Counted from the stretch's first letter, positions 12,030-24,088 are shown. The stretch: 64,000 nt of DNA from Aphrocallistes beatrix (GCA_963281255.1 OY725491.1:5010857-5074856), one strand, 5' to 3'. Numbers and translations are program-made. Notes: a model not told the origin generated them from the sequence alone.

Positions 12030-12203
12030 AAATCACTCTGGTTTATTTTCCTTATCGGTTTTTTCTTACTATTTCAGAATCTTAATTATCTAAAAAATTC
12101 AAAATCTATATTAATTTCCATCGTTTTTTTCTCACTATCGATTTTTTTCTTGCTGTTTGGGCCTGTAAAGAAATAGTAAGAAAAAAACGGTTTCGACTAT
12201 AGC
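12030..12203. repeat. MITE relic with TCGAAACCG end
   Basis: The right end, read on the minus strand, is TATAGTCGAAACCGTTTTTT. Internal CACTATCGATTTTTTTC units resemble 42649-42745, where the left end ACAGTCGAAACCGGG is present. The left end here is degraded. Confidence 0.5.
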
Positions 12204-12559
12204 TATTAGACTCACCCAAAATGCAAAAATTCCCTTATAAGGATTTTGAAGCAAAAATATACAATTGGTTTGCAAACTATTCTGAATTTGAAATATCGAA
12301 ATTTATATTTCGAATCCTTCAAGCGAGTATAACTGTTGATAATGAATGGACTTATAAATACTTTTAAAATAATTGTTGTTTAACAGGTGTATTAAGTATA
12401 ATACGCATTATACGTATTGTTTGCAATACATTATCAATTTAGATGTATTGCAAACCGAATTAATATTTAATTTGGAAAGAATTTGAGATAAACGGATGGG
12501 ATTTCAAATTTCAGCAATGCAAATTTCTGAAGTAGAAGTTAAACTATTATATTTTGAAA

Positions 12560-12935
12560 AATATAGTGCACATGATAGTCGTATGATAAACATGTTGAAA
12601 ACCGTTGGAGCTAGTCTCAAGCGTATTTTTCAAAATTCAACAAATTGTGTTAAAATATGTATATAAAGGTGCGAAATATACACAAACCTTTTTTATTGCT
12701 ATACACTTAGTATAATTGAGACATCTATAAAAGTTTTAGTTTTGAAGTATTACTAATAACGATGAAAGTCTAGAATAGTGTCGTGCAATGTTTCTATTGT
12801 GAGAGTGAAGCAGTACATAGTATTGTATAGAAAAGGTCTGAAAATTTGCTTTCCATTTTTTTTTGTAGAGGTGTGAAAATTTCGCTTAGATCTCGTTTTT
12901 AATCGTAGACTCATCATTTGACACCTACATGTCAA
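12560..12935 (-). repeat. Helitron-like family C repeat fragment
   Basis: Reverse-complement copy of the interior of the family at 6104-6670 and 59620-60341 (ACCGTTGGAGCTAGTCTC, TATATAAAGGTGCGAAA, CATTTGACACCTACATG). Both ends are missing. Confidence 0.6.
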
Positions 12936-13243
12936 TCTCTAAGTTAAGATTAATCTTACTCCGCAGTTAATATCCAAAACAAGTTATATTTAAACACTCT
13001 CGAATTTTTCAAAAATATTGGAATGGAGTACAGTTGATGTTGGAGATACAAGTAATCAAGGCTAAGGCGTATCATTATTGGAATAAAGTTACCTATTACT
13101 TATTGGGAGTTACAAAGGTTATTTTAATCAAGTTTAATAAATCAATTGCATAATAATAAAGACAGTACAGTATCAACCTATCCTTAATACATGAAAACAT
13201 TCATGCAGTTACTCTGCATGTAGTATATAATGCTTTAACATGT

Positions 13244-14380
13244 TCATGCAATAAGAAGTGGGTCTGTTAGCCTAGGCGTGAACCTAGTTTTGACTCTACC
13301 GAATCGATACTTCAACTTTCCCCAAACAATTCTGCCAAAGAATACAATAGTAACCAGTAAGTACTGCAATCCCATAATTGTGAAGGCGATTGAATAGAAA
13401 AATGCTAGGCAGTAGACTTCAAATACACTAGAGATACGAAGTGCTTCAATTTGCTGGTGTGTGGTAAGGAGTGGTTGATATAAAGGGGTTCCATAGAGAT
13501 AATGGAATAGACATGGGCCATAGAAAAGAATAGTTGCAGTTAGAAAAAAGTATTTCACTAAGATTCCACAGAAAATGAAACATGCAATACATACACCTAT
13601 GACACTCATGATGATTGCAAATTGGTTACGGCTACTTATTGATCTCCTTATGATCCATTTGTTCTTACTTCTAATCTTAAACTCCACGACTCTCCATTTT
13701 AAAGTGTTGTAAAATTTACGAGCATATTTCACCCAAATATAGAAGTAGGTCATTTCTATGATCGGCTCAAGAAATTTCTCTAAAATGAAAATTTGAGGAA
13801 TAGATCCAAATATTACAAGGACCGAAGTAATTACAGTTGTAAGTAGGAGAAAAGGCCTGATATAGAGAAAAGGTTTACTGTGAATGTCATGAAAGGTATC
13901 ATTAAGAAATTTCATGAGACAAATACTTAATGCTAAAGAGAAGATCATTCCAACTTGACCAATGCTCACAAGTACGGATGGTATCGGATTTCCAACAATC
14001 AATTGAATGTTGATATTGTTAAAATGTCCCACATGGTGTATCCTACAGCTGGCATTGTATTGAAAATCATGAATTTCATGAGGTGCCTGCATTCCGGCAA
14101 GTGTTGAACCGAATGTATACATTTGTATTGCAATAAATTCAGTGATATTAAGCAATAACAAAAATACATACTTGTGTATATCTGCCTTGTGATAAAGGGA
14201 AGTCTGTAAAACCGTATTGAAATGATCAGTTTTCTCTTGTTTTATACTTTCACGGTATAAATGGACGAAAATCATAATCCTTTTTATAAAATAGACATTC
14301 CAAACAAAGGAAAGCACAAAGAAAAGAGTGGCACTTATTAAAGTTAGTTTCACTCCTGAATTTTCAAATGCAATGATCAT
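13244..14380 (-). CDS. Multi-pass membrane protein of unknown function, intact, single exon
   Basis: A 378-residue open frame. Strongly hydrophobic segments lie at about residues 12-30, 70-95, 135-160, 175-205, 255-295 (probably two passes) and 320-350, giving seven or eight membrane crossings. Features shared with the plus-strand paralogue are WNVYFIKRI after segment 1, IVGNPIPSVLVSIGQVG, CLMKF plus DTFHDIH, YARKFYNTLKW, and the C-terminal KYRFGRVKTRFTPRLTDPL. The basic, conserved tail suggests a cytoplasmic binding surface. The ATG at 14380 follows a TATA-rich stretch. It could be a receptor, channel or transporter; no diagnostic motif lets me choose. A family of at least three copies in 7 kb points to local expansion. 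Confidence 0.85.
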   Translation of the reverse strand: MIIAFENSGVKLTLISATLFFVLSFVWNVYFIKRIMIFVHLYRESIKQEKTDHFNTVLQTSLYHKADIHKYVFLLLLNITEFIAIQMYTFGSTLAGMQAPHEIHDFQYNASCRIHHVGHFNNINIQLIVGNPIPSVLVSIGQVGMIFSLALSICLMKFLNDTFHDIHSKPFLYIRPFLLLTTVITSVLVIFGSIPQIFILEKFLEPIIEMTYFYIWVKYARKFYNTLKWRVVEFKIRSKNKWIIRRSISSRNQFAIIMSVIGVCIACFIFCGILVKYFFLTATILFYGPCLFHYLYGTPLYQPLLTTHQQIEALRISSVFEVYCLAFFYSIAFTIMGLQYLLVTIVFFGRIVWGKLKYRFGRVKTRFTPRLTDPLLIA

Positions 14381-15104
14381 TTTAACTATAAAATATTATA
14401 TACATAGAACACGATCGGAGGTCATTTTATACTCTTAAGATAATAGAAACAAGACCAAGGTAATAATATACGGATAGCAAGATGTGGTAGTTTTAGCCAG
14501 AAATTGAAATAATAAATGAACAGGTATCCATTAATGATGAAATTTTTAATCTCAAATTTTGTCTAATTTGATTTTTCAATTTCCTTAGGGAAATGATGTT
14601 ATAATAAGTAGAACTATAATTGAACTTTTACTTTCTGTTTCTACATTGAAATTGGCATTGTTCAATTTGAATTATTCTAGATAGAAATCTTTATGCAAAT
14701 ATGATATCTTTTACATATATTCTGAAAGTACTCTGTGGTCAATAGAACATTGGTTCAAATACTCTTTATTTGAGAAGCTTTTCAAACAATTGAAATTTAG
14801 ATGCAATGTTTCCACGATAAATGCTTTAGTTCTATAAAGGTTTCTTTAAATTTTACAAGCTTTATTCCAAAAATTGTAAAGTCCCTATTAAATACTGGGA
14901 TTCCATTATTTACTACAGTATCACAATGAAAACAGTTGTAGAGTATTTCTCAACCAGGATACATACAATTCGTTACCCTTACAATTCATGACATGATTAT
15001 ATGCGATCTAACATTGATTTAATAATGTGAACGGGATACCATGAATTTTTACAAATCGAAGTCGTTGAGGTATGCCTAATTCTTTCGACTGGACGAACAA
15101 GATA
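14381..15104. other. AT-rich intergenic DNA, no gene seen
   Basis: Upstream region of the membrane-protein gene. No repeat family or exon was recognised. Confidence 0.4.
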
Positions 15105-15232
15105 CCTAATTTCGGGGACGGGACAGAAAAGGTACCTAATTTCCGGGATGGGACGGGTTAAGATACCTATTTCTGGGACGGGACGCCGGACCAACCCGGA
15201 AAATCTAAGCACCTAATTTCCGGGACGAGACC
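15105..15232. repeat. CCGGGACGGGAC repeat cluster
   Basis: Tandem units of the form ACCTAATTTCCGGGACGGGAC-like sequence (about 40-bp spacing), separated by AAGATACC or AAAAGGTACC. Same family as 41146-41367 and 56425-56716, but only one orientation is kept here. Confidence 0.7.
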
Positions 15233-15637
15233 AAAGGACCTAATGATACAGTTGAGTCGATTCAGTGTAATTGTGACACCGAATAATCACGTCAACCATT
15301 TAAGTGACTGCATCTAAATACAGTTATTTCGTATTTTAGGGTGATATGGGGGGGGGACCTCCGAGATACGACAACCTCAGAGATTTGAACAAGCATCTAC
15401 TCTAATGATGTCGCATCTCAGCGGTAAGTGGTTGACAATTTTTCATTCTCCTTTTGGCATTTCGCATTCTTGATATGCTTTTAATTGAACAAATTATCAC
15501 TAAAATATAGAAAACGGACATATATAAAATGTCATAACAATCAAGCCAGCCCAATTTAGGGTGCAGAAATCCCAGTCCATTCCGTGATGGGGTTGTGGTA
15601 CCCCATGGTCTACTTAAAACGCGGCCGTGTATGTCAC

Positions 15638-15877
15638 CGAGAAGGCATGAAGAATAGAAGGCCAGTTTCAACACAGGTCAAAGTTTAATTAGACCGATAA
15701 TTCAATCACATGATGACATATCAAATTTTTGACAGCTGAATTGCATACCCTGATATGATGTTTGTATATGGTAATAATACATTTCTAAGGTCTATCGTTA
15801 CGGTTTTTGATTTAGCGGTCTAATTAAACTTTGAACTGCGTTGAAACTGGTCTTCTATTTTTTATGTCTTCTCGATG
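15638..15877. repeat. Inverted repeat with 57-bp arms
   Basis: 15638-15694 (from CGAGAAGGCATGAAGAATAG) is mirrored by 15820-15877 (ending TATGTCTTCTCG), with about 125 bp between. A related sequence occurs near 49553-49615. Probably a non-autonomous DNA element. Confidence 0.7.
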
Positions 15878-15899
15878 ACATGCATTCCGTTTCCTTATT

Positions 15900-15956
15900 A
15901 GCAACTTCGCTTAAGTTAAACTCGAGTTGCTAATAAGCGAATTCCACTGTATATCT
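15900..15956. repeat. Fragment of the GCTAATAAGC-type CAGT MITE
   Basis: TTGCTAATAAGCGAATTCCACTGTA matches the right end of the MITEs at 25711-25866 and 45538-45688. Confidence 0.55.
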
Positions 15957-16019
15957 CATAACATAGGCGCTACACTATGAATGATGAAAGAATGGTGAAG
16001 AATTTATGCCACCAACATT

Positions 16020-16985
16020 AACAGTTGACAACTTTAAGGTTCCTCACTTAACTAATCAAAATGAGCTCAATGATCTGGTGTGAGAGACTTAAAATTGACG
16101 AAAGATCAAAGTCAATCACTTGTTTCCAGATTGAAAGAGTGACACTTGCTGGAGGATACGAAAATATCCCATTTCAGGGCACGTCAAGAAGATTTCTCTC
16201 TTTGTTTTGGAATGCCAGACTTTCTTCACTATTATAACAACGTTGAAGGTTTGACGCAGTCACAAGGGATTCAACACAAACCATCAGAGTGAAGTATTTT
16301 TATTGACTCTTATAAGTACAGCCTCGATGCAGTCTTACTTCACAATGGCAATGGATTACTATATATCCCTATCGGCCGTTCAATACACATAAAAGAGTCT
16401 CATGAAAATAGGACTCTGTTATTGAAACAGATCAGATATGATTCTTATAATTGGTACATCTGTGGTGATCTAAACTTCTAAAGTAATCGGACGTTTGTTG
16501 GGCATGCAACCTGGAGTTACGAAATAACGTTGCTTCCTTCGTGAGTTGGACGGTCGAGCAAGGCAATCCTACTAAATAGTTAAAGAGTGGCCTCTCCGAC
16601 ATGAATTAACTTCTGATACAAGGAATGTAAGCTCTCAAGCCTTACTTGATCTGAAGAAAGTTATTTTACTTCGTCTCCATTGAAACTGGGTTCAATGGAA
16701 ACCTTTTGGTGGCAATGGTAAAATATAACAAGGAAGGTGGAGACTTGCAAATATCAAATCCAAATTTCCAAATGTCAGTGATGCAAAGATCAAGTAAAGA
16801 GTATTTGTTGTCCTCAGATTGGAACTCTTCAAAGATCTAAATTTTGAAGCAAGTCTGAATTCTGTAGAGAAAACTGCATGGATTTCATTCAAATTAATCA
16901 ATGAAATTTTCTTAGGAAACCAGAGATCACCGACTACGATTAAATTTGAAAAATGTGATGGTATCTCCATTTCATACCTAAATTA
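16020..16985 (+). pseudogene. Decayed copy of a widespread uncharacterised protein family (FLGN-type)
   Basis: Reading across several frameshifts and stops gives ordered blocks: ELNDLVRDLKLTKDQSQSLV with SRLKE (about 16058-16140), FIDSYKYSLDAVLLHNGNG (about 16300-16355), GRSIHIKESHENRTLLLKQI with WYICGDLN (to about 16482), and FLGNQRSP-like sequence near 16910-16935. Uncharacterised multi-copy proteins with the same block order (RLKEW, FIDSSK..LKAVLLHNGN, CGDLK, FLGN) are, from memory, common in cnidarian and arthropod genomes, where they behave like a mobile family. Function is unknown to me. This copy is clearly dead. Confidence 0.7.
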
Positions 16986-18480
16986 ATCTCTAAATTATTT
17001 ACACGTAATCATAGGAAAATTTAATGTTTCTATCCACCCAAGTTTAAAATTTTCCTTATTAAGTCTCTAATCTTTATCATAGTATGGTAACTATATTTGC
17101 TGATGCAATATTAAACTTAACCCATTTGATATGATTACTTTTCAAACATGATCTCCAGCACATCTTGCATTTGGAATATTACAAGTATATAGTATGAGTA
17201 TTTCTTCAACTCAATTGTATTATCATAAGACTAATAATCATCGAACTCGTATCATAAGATACTATTCCGAGTCTGTTGATTATTACTATAACTTTTAATA
17301 ATATTTCACGAGTTCAAGTGGAAAGGTTTGGGGGAAATATTTTATTTTGCAGACTATGCTGAAAGGTTGGAATATTTCAAGTAATAATAAACATTCTAAT
17401 GGCTTAAGAGATAAGTTTACAGAGGTTGAATAATCTAATAATGTATAATTATTGCTAAAAATACTTATTAAAACACTATATGAGTTGTGGTGATGCCAAT
17501 TCCTAACGTGAGATTTATGGGATGTAATCTTCTTAGCTAGTGTTAGGGAAGGTAAATATCCAAAGCATCGAGATATATTCAAAACTTTCTATATCCAATT
17601 TGAAATCTACATGGCAGAATAGACAGTATTAAAATACAGTCGAAATCGTTTTTTAGTTCTCTTGATTGCACTTTCTCGGCGACAAAAAAACGATAAATAA
17701 AAATTTCCAAATATTTCATAATGAAATAACATGAATATCAGAAGTCCGAAAATGAGGTCTATTATTTATAGTACGTAGTACACATAAATATATGCTTTTC
17801 GACTTCAGATATTTCTTTACTGATATTGTTTCGCGGCAAGTAGGAATATATCTACTTGGCGCAGTGCCATGTTGGAATTCCTACTTACCGCAGAAAAGTT
17901 GGAATCATATGCGCTGCGCAGAATTCCTCTTTGGCCCAAAGAAATTGAAATAATTTGTATTTTTGAAATATTCCTGTTTAGCGCTGCGCAATGTAAGAAT
18001 TACACATTATATGTATTTTTTAAAATTTATATTTTACCAGCAGCATCGGGGTTGGTTTCATAGTTAATCAAAAAATATATATAATCCATATAAATAAATA
18101 TACAATTAAAGTGGGACTATTTTGACAGAATTTGCAATCATAGATTACACCTCATAGATTTAATCAATTTAGAGATTAATTTAGGAGTAAATGGGTGATG
18201 GCATCACAGCGTAAATGATCATACATGTGATTTAAGATGTTGGACACTTTGGCTATATCTTGAATATTGCAATTATTTGGCACTACTCCTACTCCTATGA
18301 CAAAAATATCATTTTTACCAAATTAATAAAATTTATTTTCAATATTATTAACCAATTCATAATGCACAGTCTTATAAAGAAAAATGCTCGTGAAGTTATG
18401 TTAAATTTTTCTCAGCAATTCCAGGAGGTGACTGGTGAGTCATTAGGAATAACTTCACCTGGGCTGGAGGTTTTGATAAA
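16986..18480. other. No gene seen; one MITE fragment
   Basis: AT-rich. 17637-17710 begins ACAGTCGAAATCG and resembles the MITE left end at 42649. A 77-codon frame at 18260-18493 has no recognisable similarity and runs into the flanking repeat, so I do not call it a gene. Confidence 0.4.
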
Positions 18481-18570
18481 ATGTGTACATTAATATATCA
18501 CACATATAATACAACCATCATCAAAAAAAGATGACTCATTACTCTGTGATGATGTCATCATTAGACATCA
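18481..18570 (+). repeat. Helitron-like family B fragment, left part
   Basis: TATCACACATATAATACAAC with GATGACTCATTACTC matches the interior of family B (compare 37455-37560). The match stops at 18570 and resumes at about 21113, so the DNA between is an insertion. Confidence 0.75.
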
Positions 18571-18573
18571 AAT

Positions 18574-19549
18574 ATGCACAATAGCTCGCCCAATTGTGAA
18601 CCACACAAACTCCATAGCAGTCTTATGCTCAGATATTCTCCGCCCCCTCATTTCCCCAACAATCGAAAAGTGAAAATACCTAACTCCAGACATATTTAAA
18701 ACAATAGATGCACTCATGGCATATGGAGCACCATCAAAAATACACACAGGGGACATAGAGAAATTTTACCCGTCTAGCCCACACACCCTAATCATAACAG
18801 CATTCAATTACTACAACGCAACACGAAGAAGGGAACTACAACTGCTCAAACAGCTGCTAAAGTACAATTACCTAACCGACGGCAAAGATTTCTACCACTT
18901 AGGCACGAAAGGGATTCCAATGGGACTACCACTGACCCCGGAATTAGCGAGAATGTGCACAGCATACTTGTTGAAGGACTATGAACCACCCATAGGGCAA
19001 GCGTTAACATTATACTTCGATGATGTTGCAGCAACTTACCGCATCAATACGCTACCACTGAAACCATATAATTTGCTACCCACCATCGACAATACAAACG
19101 CAGGACGCAATATACGATATCACCAAAAAGGAATTTTTACCCTTTTTTTTTTTACTCAACAAAAATACCTTTTTACCCAACAAAAATACCGACAAGCCGT
19201 TCCCCTACATCCCCACTCCTTCCATCCGTCGACCAAGCTAGCAAAGAAGACCTACTTCGGTGCAGCATTCCGAGCCACTCAAATAGCGCACAACCCAGCA
19301 GAAGCGCTGGACTACATGCTGCGGAAATACCTGCCAGCTCTACAAAGGCTCGGACATGACTGCACCGAAGTAGTCGAAAACATGGTCCGGATCACATACT
19401 TTCCAAAGCGAACGGAGAAGAAAGACACAAAATATACCCCCAGCATAAAGTATCAATTTTCAGACACCAGACCGACCAAGTCTCAACTCCAGCCCTTCCA
19501 AAACAAGGAATATAAACTCCAACCAATAAACCAATGCCACCGATACTAA
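18574..19549 (+). pseudogene. Reverse transcriptase domain (Penelope-like?)
   Basis: Ordered RT motifs are visible: RPIVNHTNSIA at the left edge, GDIEKFYPS (motif A region), KGIPMGLPLTPELARMCTAY (motif B region) and LYFDDVAATY (motif C, with the YxDD catalytic pair). A TGA interrupts the frame near 18671, before the first internal Met, and the start of the protein is missing. A short in-frame duplication (TQQKY repeated, around 19153-19190) follows a run of T. Catalytic Asp residues remain, but the stop and truncation argue against activity. Confidence 0.65.
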
Positions 19550-20019
19550 AACTCCTGTGCTACGTACCAAGAAGAAATAACCCCAATCACTCAGTTTTCC
19601 CCTGCCCTAACTATAACTGTATAATGTGCAAGAAATACGAGAACATAGAAAACATGAACACAAACATTAATGTTCTGATTATACCCTGCCTACGGTACAG
19701 GAGCACATACATCTTATTCAAAAGGAACGAGGAGCGCATCAAACATGCCTACATAGGCACAACAAATCTGCAGAAAACAAATATCTGTAACGTGGGGAAG
19801 TATAACCGAATAAATATACACCTGGTGGAGCGAAAAAACATTGGATGGAAATACTTAGGACTGTACGGTGCAAAAGATAAAATGCCACAAGGCGAGAAAC
19901 CGAACAAACAAAACGAATGGGAAAATAAAATCAAACACAAATACCCCAAAGTAAGAATATATACAACGAAAGAACTAACGCGATTTTATGAGATATGCGA
20001 AATGTACAGCCCAGAGTAA
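19534..20019 (+). CDS. C-terminal part of the retroelement protein, separate frame
   Basis: 161 codons overlapping the RT frame by 16 bases, probably once continuous with it and now split by a frameshift. Contains CPNYNCIMCKKY, a CxxxxCxxC zinc-binding-like cluster, and HAYIGTT, faintly like the YIG of GIY-YIG nucleases found in many Penelope-like elements. The endonuclease reading is weak. Ends cleanly at a TAA. Confidence 0.5.
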   Translation: MPPILKLLCYVPRRNNPNHSVFPCPNYNCIMCKKYENIENMNTNINVLIIPCLRYRSTYILFKRNEERIKHAYIGTTNLQKTNICNVGKYNRINIHLVERKNIGWKYLGLYGAKDKMPQGEKPNKQNEWENKIKHKYPKVRIYTTKELTRFYEICEMYSPE

Positions 20020-20099
20020 AAACATCATCACTTTGTAAATCCACTTTTCAACGCCTTTTCTACACCCCGCATAAAAAACCCTAAATCCCCCCGCACTTT

Positions 20100-21112
20100 T
20101 ACAATCCCCAACTAAAAAAACATTAGCGCCCGCTCTTTTATATCATTTCTTTTTTTTAAATCGACCACTGTAACTTTTATAATTCACCATTGCAAAAACG
20201 CCTCTTACAAATCCGGTTCCACAGCAAAAACACCAAATCCGGCATCTTTAAAAACTACTCAAAAATAAAAATGCCCTTATTTGCACCAATTCGCAACAAA
20301 TCCAAACAAAAAACGCATGCTCACTGCAACCGGACAATGCAACAAAACAAAAATGCCTCCTTACATCCTCTGCGACTTGTTATCTCCACTAAAAACGCAT
20401 GCTTACCGTCCCTGGAATCTGTTCTCTACTACCATTAGCGCCCGCTCTTTTATATCATTTCTTTTTTTTAAATCGACAAATTTTTGTAACCTTTTATAAT
20501 TCAAGAAAATGAAAACTACAACAGAATCTAAACACAAAACCTACCACAACCTGTTGAGGATGAGCTAGTTACAGCTAAGCCACCGCTAGTGCAAATCATA
20601 ACTAGAGCAACTCTAGTAGCTACTAGCTAGCACTAATTATAACTCAACTACTGCATACCAAGAAGGACACTCTTATCATAAACTAACTCAACTCAACTAC
20701 AACATTCCAATGACAAACTCGACACAACCAAAACTACATTCTACTATTAATAAGATCCTAGCAACTACATTCCTAAAATTAACCCAGCTACTAGAAGACT
20801 ACACTGAAGAAATAAAGAAAAGAAATTCAAATTCAAACTCGACTCAGCTACTACGTAGCAGAAACTACATTTCTACTATTAATTAATCCAGCAACCACAT
20901 TCTCAACATTAACCAAGCTACTAAATAAAGAATAGAACAGAAAAGAAATAAAGAAAAACTAAAACACAGAACAGAGTCAACTACATTAAAGGCACAGTTC
21001 AATAGAAAGAAACAAATGACTAACGAACCTGAAGAGACTATAAAAGTCGAAAGATTTTAATTGTACTATCTTGTTCAAACTAACTTTACTGTAATTTTGA
21101 TTATTATTATTA
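20100..21112 (+). repeat. 3' region of the retroelement with direct repeats
   Basis: The motif beginning ATTAGCGCCCGCTCTTTTAT occurs at 20124 and again at 20435, 311 bp apart. Further right, a roughly 65-bp unit with ACTACATTCTACTATTAA at 20735 recurs imperfectly near 20862. Confidence 0.7.
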
Positions 21113-21190
21113 TTAAATTTAAAAATTGACAAATTTGGTAATTTTTCGTGTGATATCGATTATAACAGTAAGACATATCATAAAATAATT
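21113..21190 (+). repeat. Helitron-like family B fragment, right part
   Basis: AAATTTGGTAATTTTTCG plus GTGATATCGATTATAACAG continues the repeat broken at 18570. It lacks the hairpin tail. Confidence 0.7.
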
Positions 21191-23101
21191 TAGAATGAAT
21201 ACTTACTTCTAGATGTGTTGTTTATATCATTTGTATTGGATGGCGTTTATATTATTTTGATCGTATCTTTATGATTAGAATATATTGTAAATTGCTGGAT
21301 TCAGAATGATTTAATTGATGAAATTAACTAATTACTTTAGCATTATTTGGTCGATAAATTCGTGACATGTGAATGGGAATCTTAGTAGCTTTAGACATTG
21401 ATGGATTCTTGCGTGTAACGAGATGGCTTTCAGTAATTTCAGATATACTAGAGTAAGGTCCTAGTTACTTTCCCTCCTTTTTCGAAACCTGTTAACTTCT
21501 TCGCTTTTTGACATTCTGTACAAATATTAAATCACCCTCTTCGAATTCGGATCTAGCCAAACAAAGTATTCGCAATCAATATGTGTGGTATATCACGTGA
21601 CTGTGCCAAGTCATTTGATCAATGCAGTGACGCATCATGGAAACTAAGATTAGCCAAAATCAGTACCAAGTAGATTACGTCATGTCAGAAGAATGGTAAA
21701 CTAATCGAAAAATCAGTATAGGAAATATTAGTTCCATTTGTATCATGAGAAGATCATTGATGAGAAACTAACCAATTACGTATTACTTTGCGATCGCATG
21801 TTTTCTTTTGGCTGTTTTGTTCTTTCTTATATTGCTCATGGTAGATTCTCTCTCTCTCGATTTTCTTCAATTTGGTCAATCCATTCATTGTCGAGATTTC
21901 GCAACTCGTAATCATCTGTTCCTGTTTCTGTCTCCATTGGTGTTTGGTTGGTGGTCTAAATGTTAAAATGTGGAGTGTAAAAAACATTCTAAAAATTGGT
22001 TCTTAAAATGGTTCTTATAATCATATTTACTTGTATATATAGAAACATCCTATCCTAAATTTGTATTACCATTGGTTCATCATCAGATAGGTGATCTTTG
22101 TTAGTTATTTGGAGATACTTCAGTGGCACCAGTTATGAATTCCAGTAGGTTGAAAGGATCACTACTTCTGCCAAATATGAGTTTGAATGGGATATAATTG
22201 TAGATCTTTTGAATTGCATATTGACTGCAAAAACGGCTGTTTGAAGTTTGTCTGGCCATTCAGCATCTCTTTCATTCATCATTTTGTTGATTTTACTTAG
22301 ATAATTTGATTAGAATAAGTCAGCATTTATTATATTTATATACAACATACTTGTAATAACAATAATGATGATTCATAGCTACTTACGTTTTGAGGATTCT
22401 GTTGTGAGATTCAACTAATCCATTAGATTGTGCATGATAAGCGGTTGTCTTTCGATTTTCAACATTCAATCGTTCGTAAAGTTTATGAAAATCTTAGAAC
22501 CAATAAATAATTCTAAAATAAACCTAACCGTAGAATGCACACAGAGGACACAGTATCCCCGATCTCGCGGATATCTCCCAGTCATTTTCTATTCAAGTGA
22601 AGCTATATAAATACTGAGCATTCTACAGTAAAAACCAGCAGTTATTAAACCAATTAGGTATTCTTGAATCTTCACTAAAGGAATTTGATCTCAGTATAAA
22701 TACATGATCGACTCGGTATAAAAACACAATATCAGAATACATTTCAAGTCTCGTTCAAATCCGTTCAATCAGTACAAATTCACAATTAGAAGAGCCAATT
22801 TATCCTTACTATTAAAACTCGATTAATGTGTATATATGTGTATATATACTCGTACGTATATATATATATATAACTGTAACGAATTGATTGAAGAAACTAC
22901 CGGGCGCAGAAAGCTGATTTTTGGCATGTGGGAGTCTTTTGGCTATGACTCCAGTAAGTTCTGAGCTCAGAGCAAAATGTCGGCTCATCATGGAATTATG
23001 ACGTCATTGTCACATTTTTGAAAGTTAAGCAATACAGTTATTCGAGCATAACTCAGCCATTATAGGAGATAGAAGGCTGAAATTTTAATAGAATCTGTAT
23101 A

Positions 23102-24088
23102 CTACCGGGTGGTCCAAAAAAAGTGTACCCTACATATTTTTTTCAATTTTTGCCATTTATTTTAGGTTTTTGAAGCAATTGAACAATTTTTTATAAATAT
23201 AGACAAATTGGAACTGAGAAAACAATTCGAAATCATTATAGCTGTTTTGGTACGGTCGTTCAGAGCAGATGTTCCAGATGTCCTCCTTTCAGATTTATTA
23301 CTTTTCTTATGCGCATAGTAAAGTTCTGCATGACAGACTTCAAAATCGTTTTTTTAATCCCTCTGATAACGGTTCTGATGTTAGTTTTTAGCTCCTCCAG
23401 TGTCTTGGGGTTGTTATGGTATATCCTGTCTTTGATATAGCCCCATAAGAAAAAATCTGGAGGGCTCAGGTCGGGAGAATAAGGGGGCCACTGGATCTCA
23501 CACTTGCGACTGATGATCCTGGACAACAGACAGAGCCTTTGCCATGACCAGCCTGTTCTTCTTGTCCGTTTCTGTGAGCTTCTGATGAATGCTAATACGA
23601 TAGGGAAACAAGTTTAGGTCTTCTTTGGTAGCTCTCAACATCGTAGAGCGTGAGGAAGCCAGCTCCTGACACCTCCTCCTCGTCGATTTGTGAGGTGACT
23701 CTTGGACGGATTCTCGCAGGCGCTCAATAAACTTCTCATTCCGGTTTCTCTTCCGTCCTGAGTGACTTTTTCGACCAGGGGTTATCGAGTTAAGGTTCCT
23801 GACTGTCCCTTCTGTCCTAAACTTGGCTACCCACTTGACAATGAGAGATTTGTATGGTGGTTTAGGGGGGTTGAATTTGGTAACAAAATCACGTATCGCT
23901 GCATCGAAGCTTTACGTCTCCAAGTACTTCTCAACTGCGAATGCTCTCATTTCGACAGTCCACAGAGAGTTTTTCTTGGACATAGCTAGTAGTACTTGAA
24001 ATGTTAAAACGGTATTAAAGTTGAGACAAAAGTTGCAGTGTGGCTGGTCCAAAATATGTACGGGTACACTTTTTTTTGGACCACCCTG
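23102..24088 (-). mobile_element. Tc1/mariner-superfamily element, internally deleted
   Basis: Terminal inverted repeats CTACCGGGTGGTCCAAAAAA (left) and CAGGGTGGTCCAAAAAAAAG (right, minus strand) are flanked by TA on both sides. Under 1 kb long, it holds only parts of a transposase. Confidence 0.85.
23260..23983 (-). pseudogene. Transposase of the above element, core deleted
   Basis: The start MSKKNSLWTVEMRAFAVEKY shifts frame, then reads through a helix-turn-helix region with VKWVAKFRTEGTVRN and SGRKRN. The middle of the catalytic core is absent. The C-terminal frame (23526-23260) resumes with PPYSPDLSPPDFFLWGYIKD, which keeps the third catalytic Asp, and KTLEELKTNIR. The loss of the first two catalytic motifs makes it inactive. 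Confidence 0.8.

Larger units (their letters stand above)
18571..21112 (+). mobile_element. Penelope-like retroelement, 5'-truncated and degenerate
   Basis: A 2.5-kb block with an A/C-rich, T-poor plus strand, unlike its surroundings, interrupts a family B repeat. It holds a reverse transcriptase (18574-19549), a second overlapping frame (19534-20019), a partial tandem duplication (20124-20180 repeated at 20435-20497) and an imperfect direct repeat around 20735-20920. The RT type, with no LTRs and a tandemly duplicated tail, fits a Penelope-like element better than a LINE or LTR element, but the assignment is tentative. Confidence 0.55.

Noticed and set aside
18260-18493. 77-codon frame with QEVTGESLGITSPGLEV
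   Set aside because: Isolated, AT-rich, no similarity recognised, and it runs into a family B repeat.
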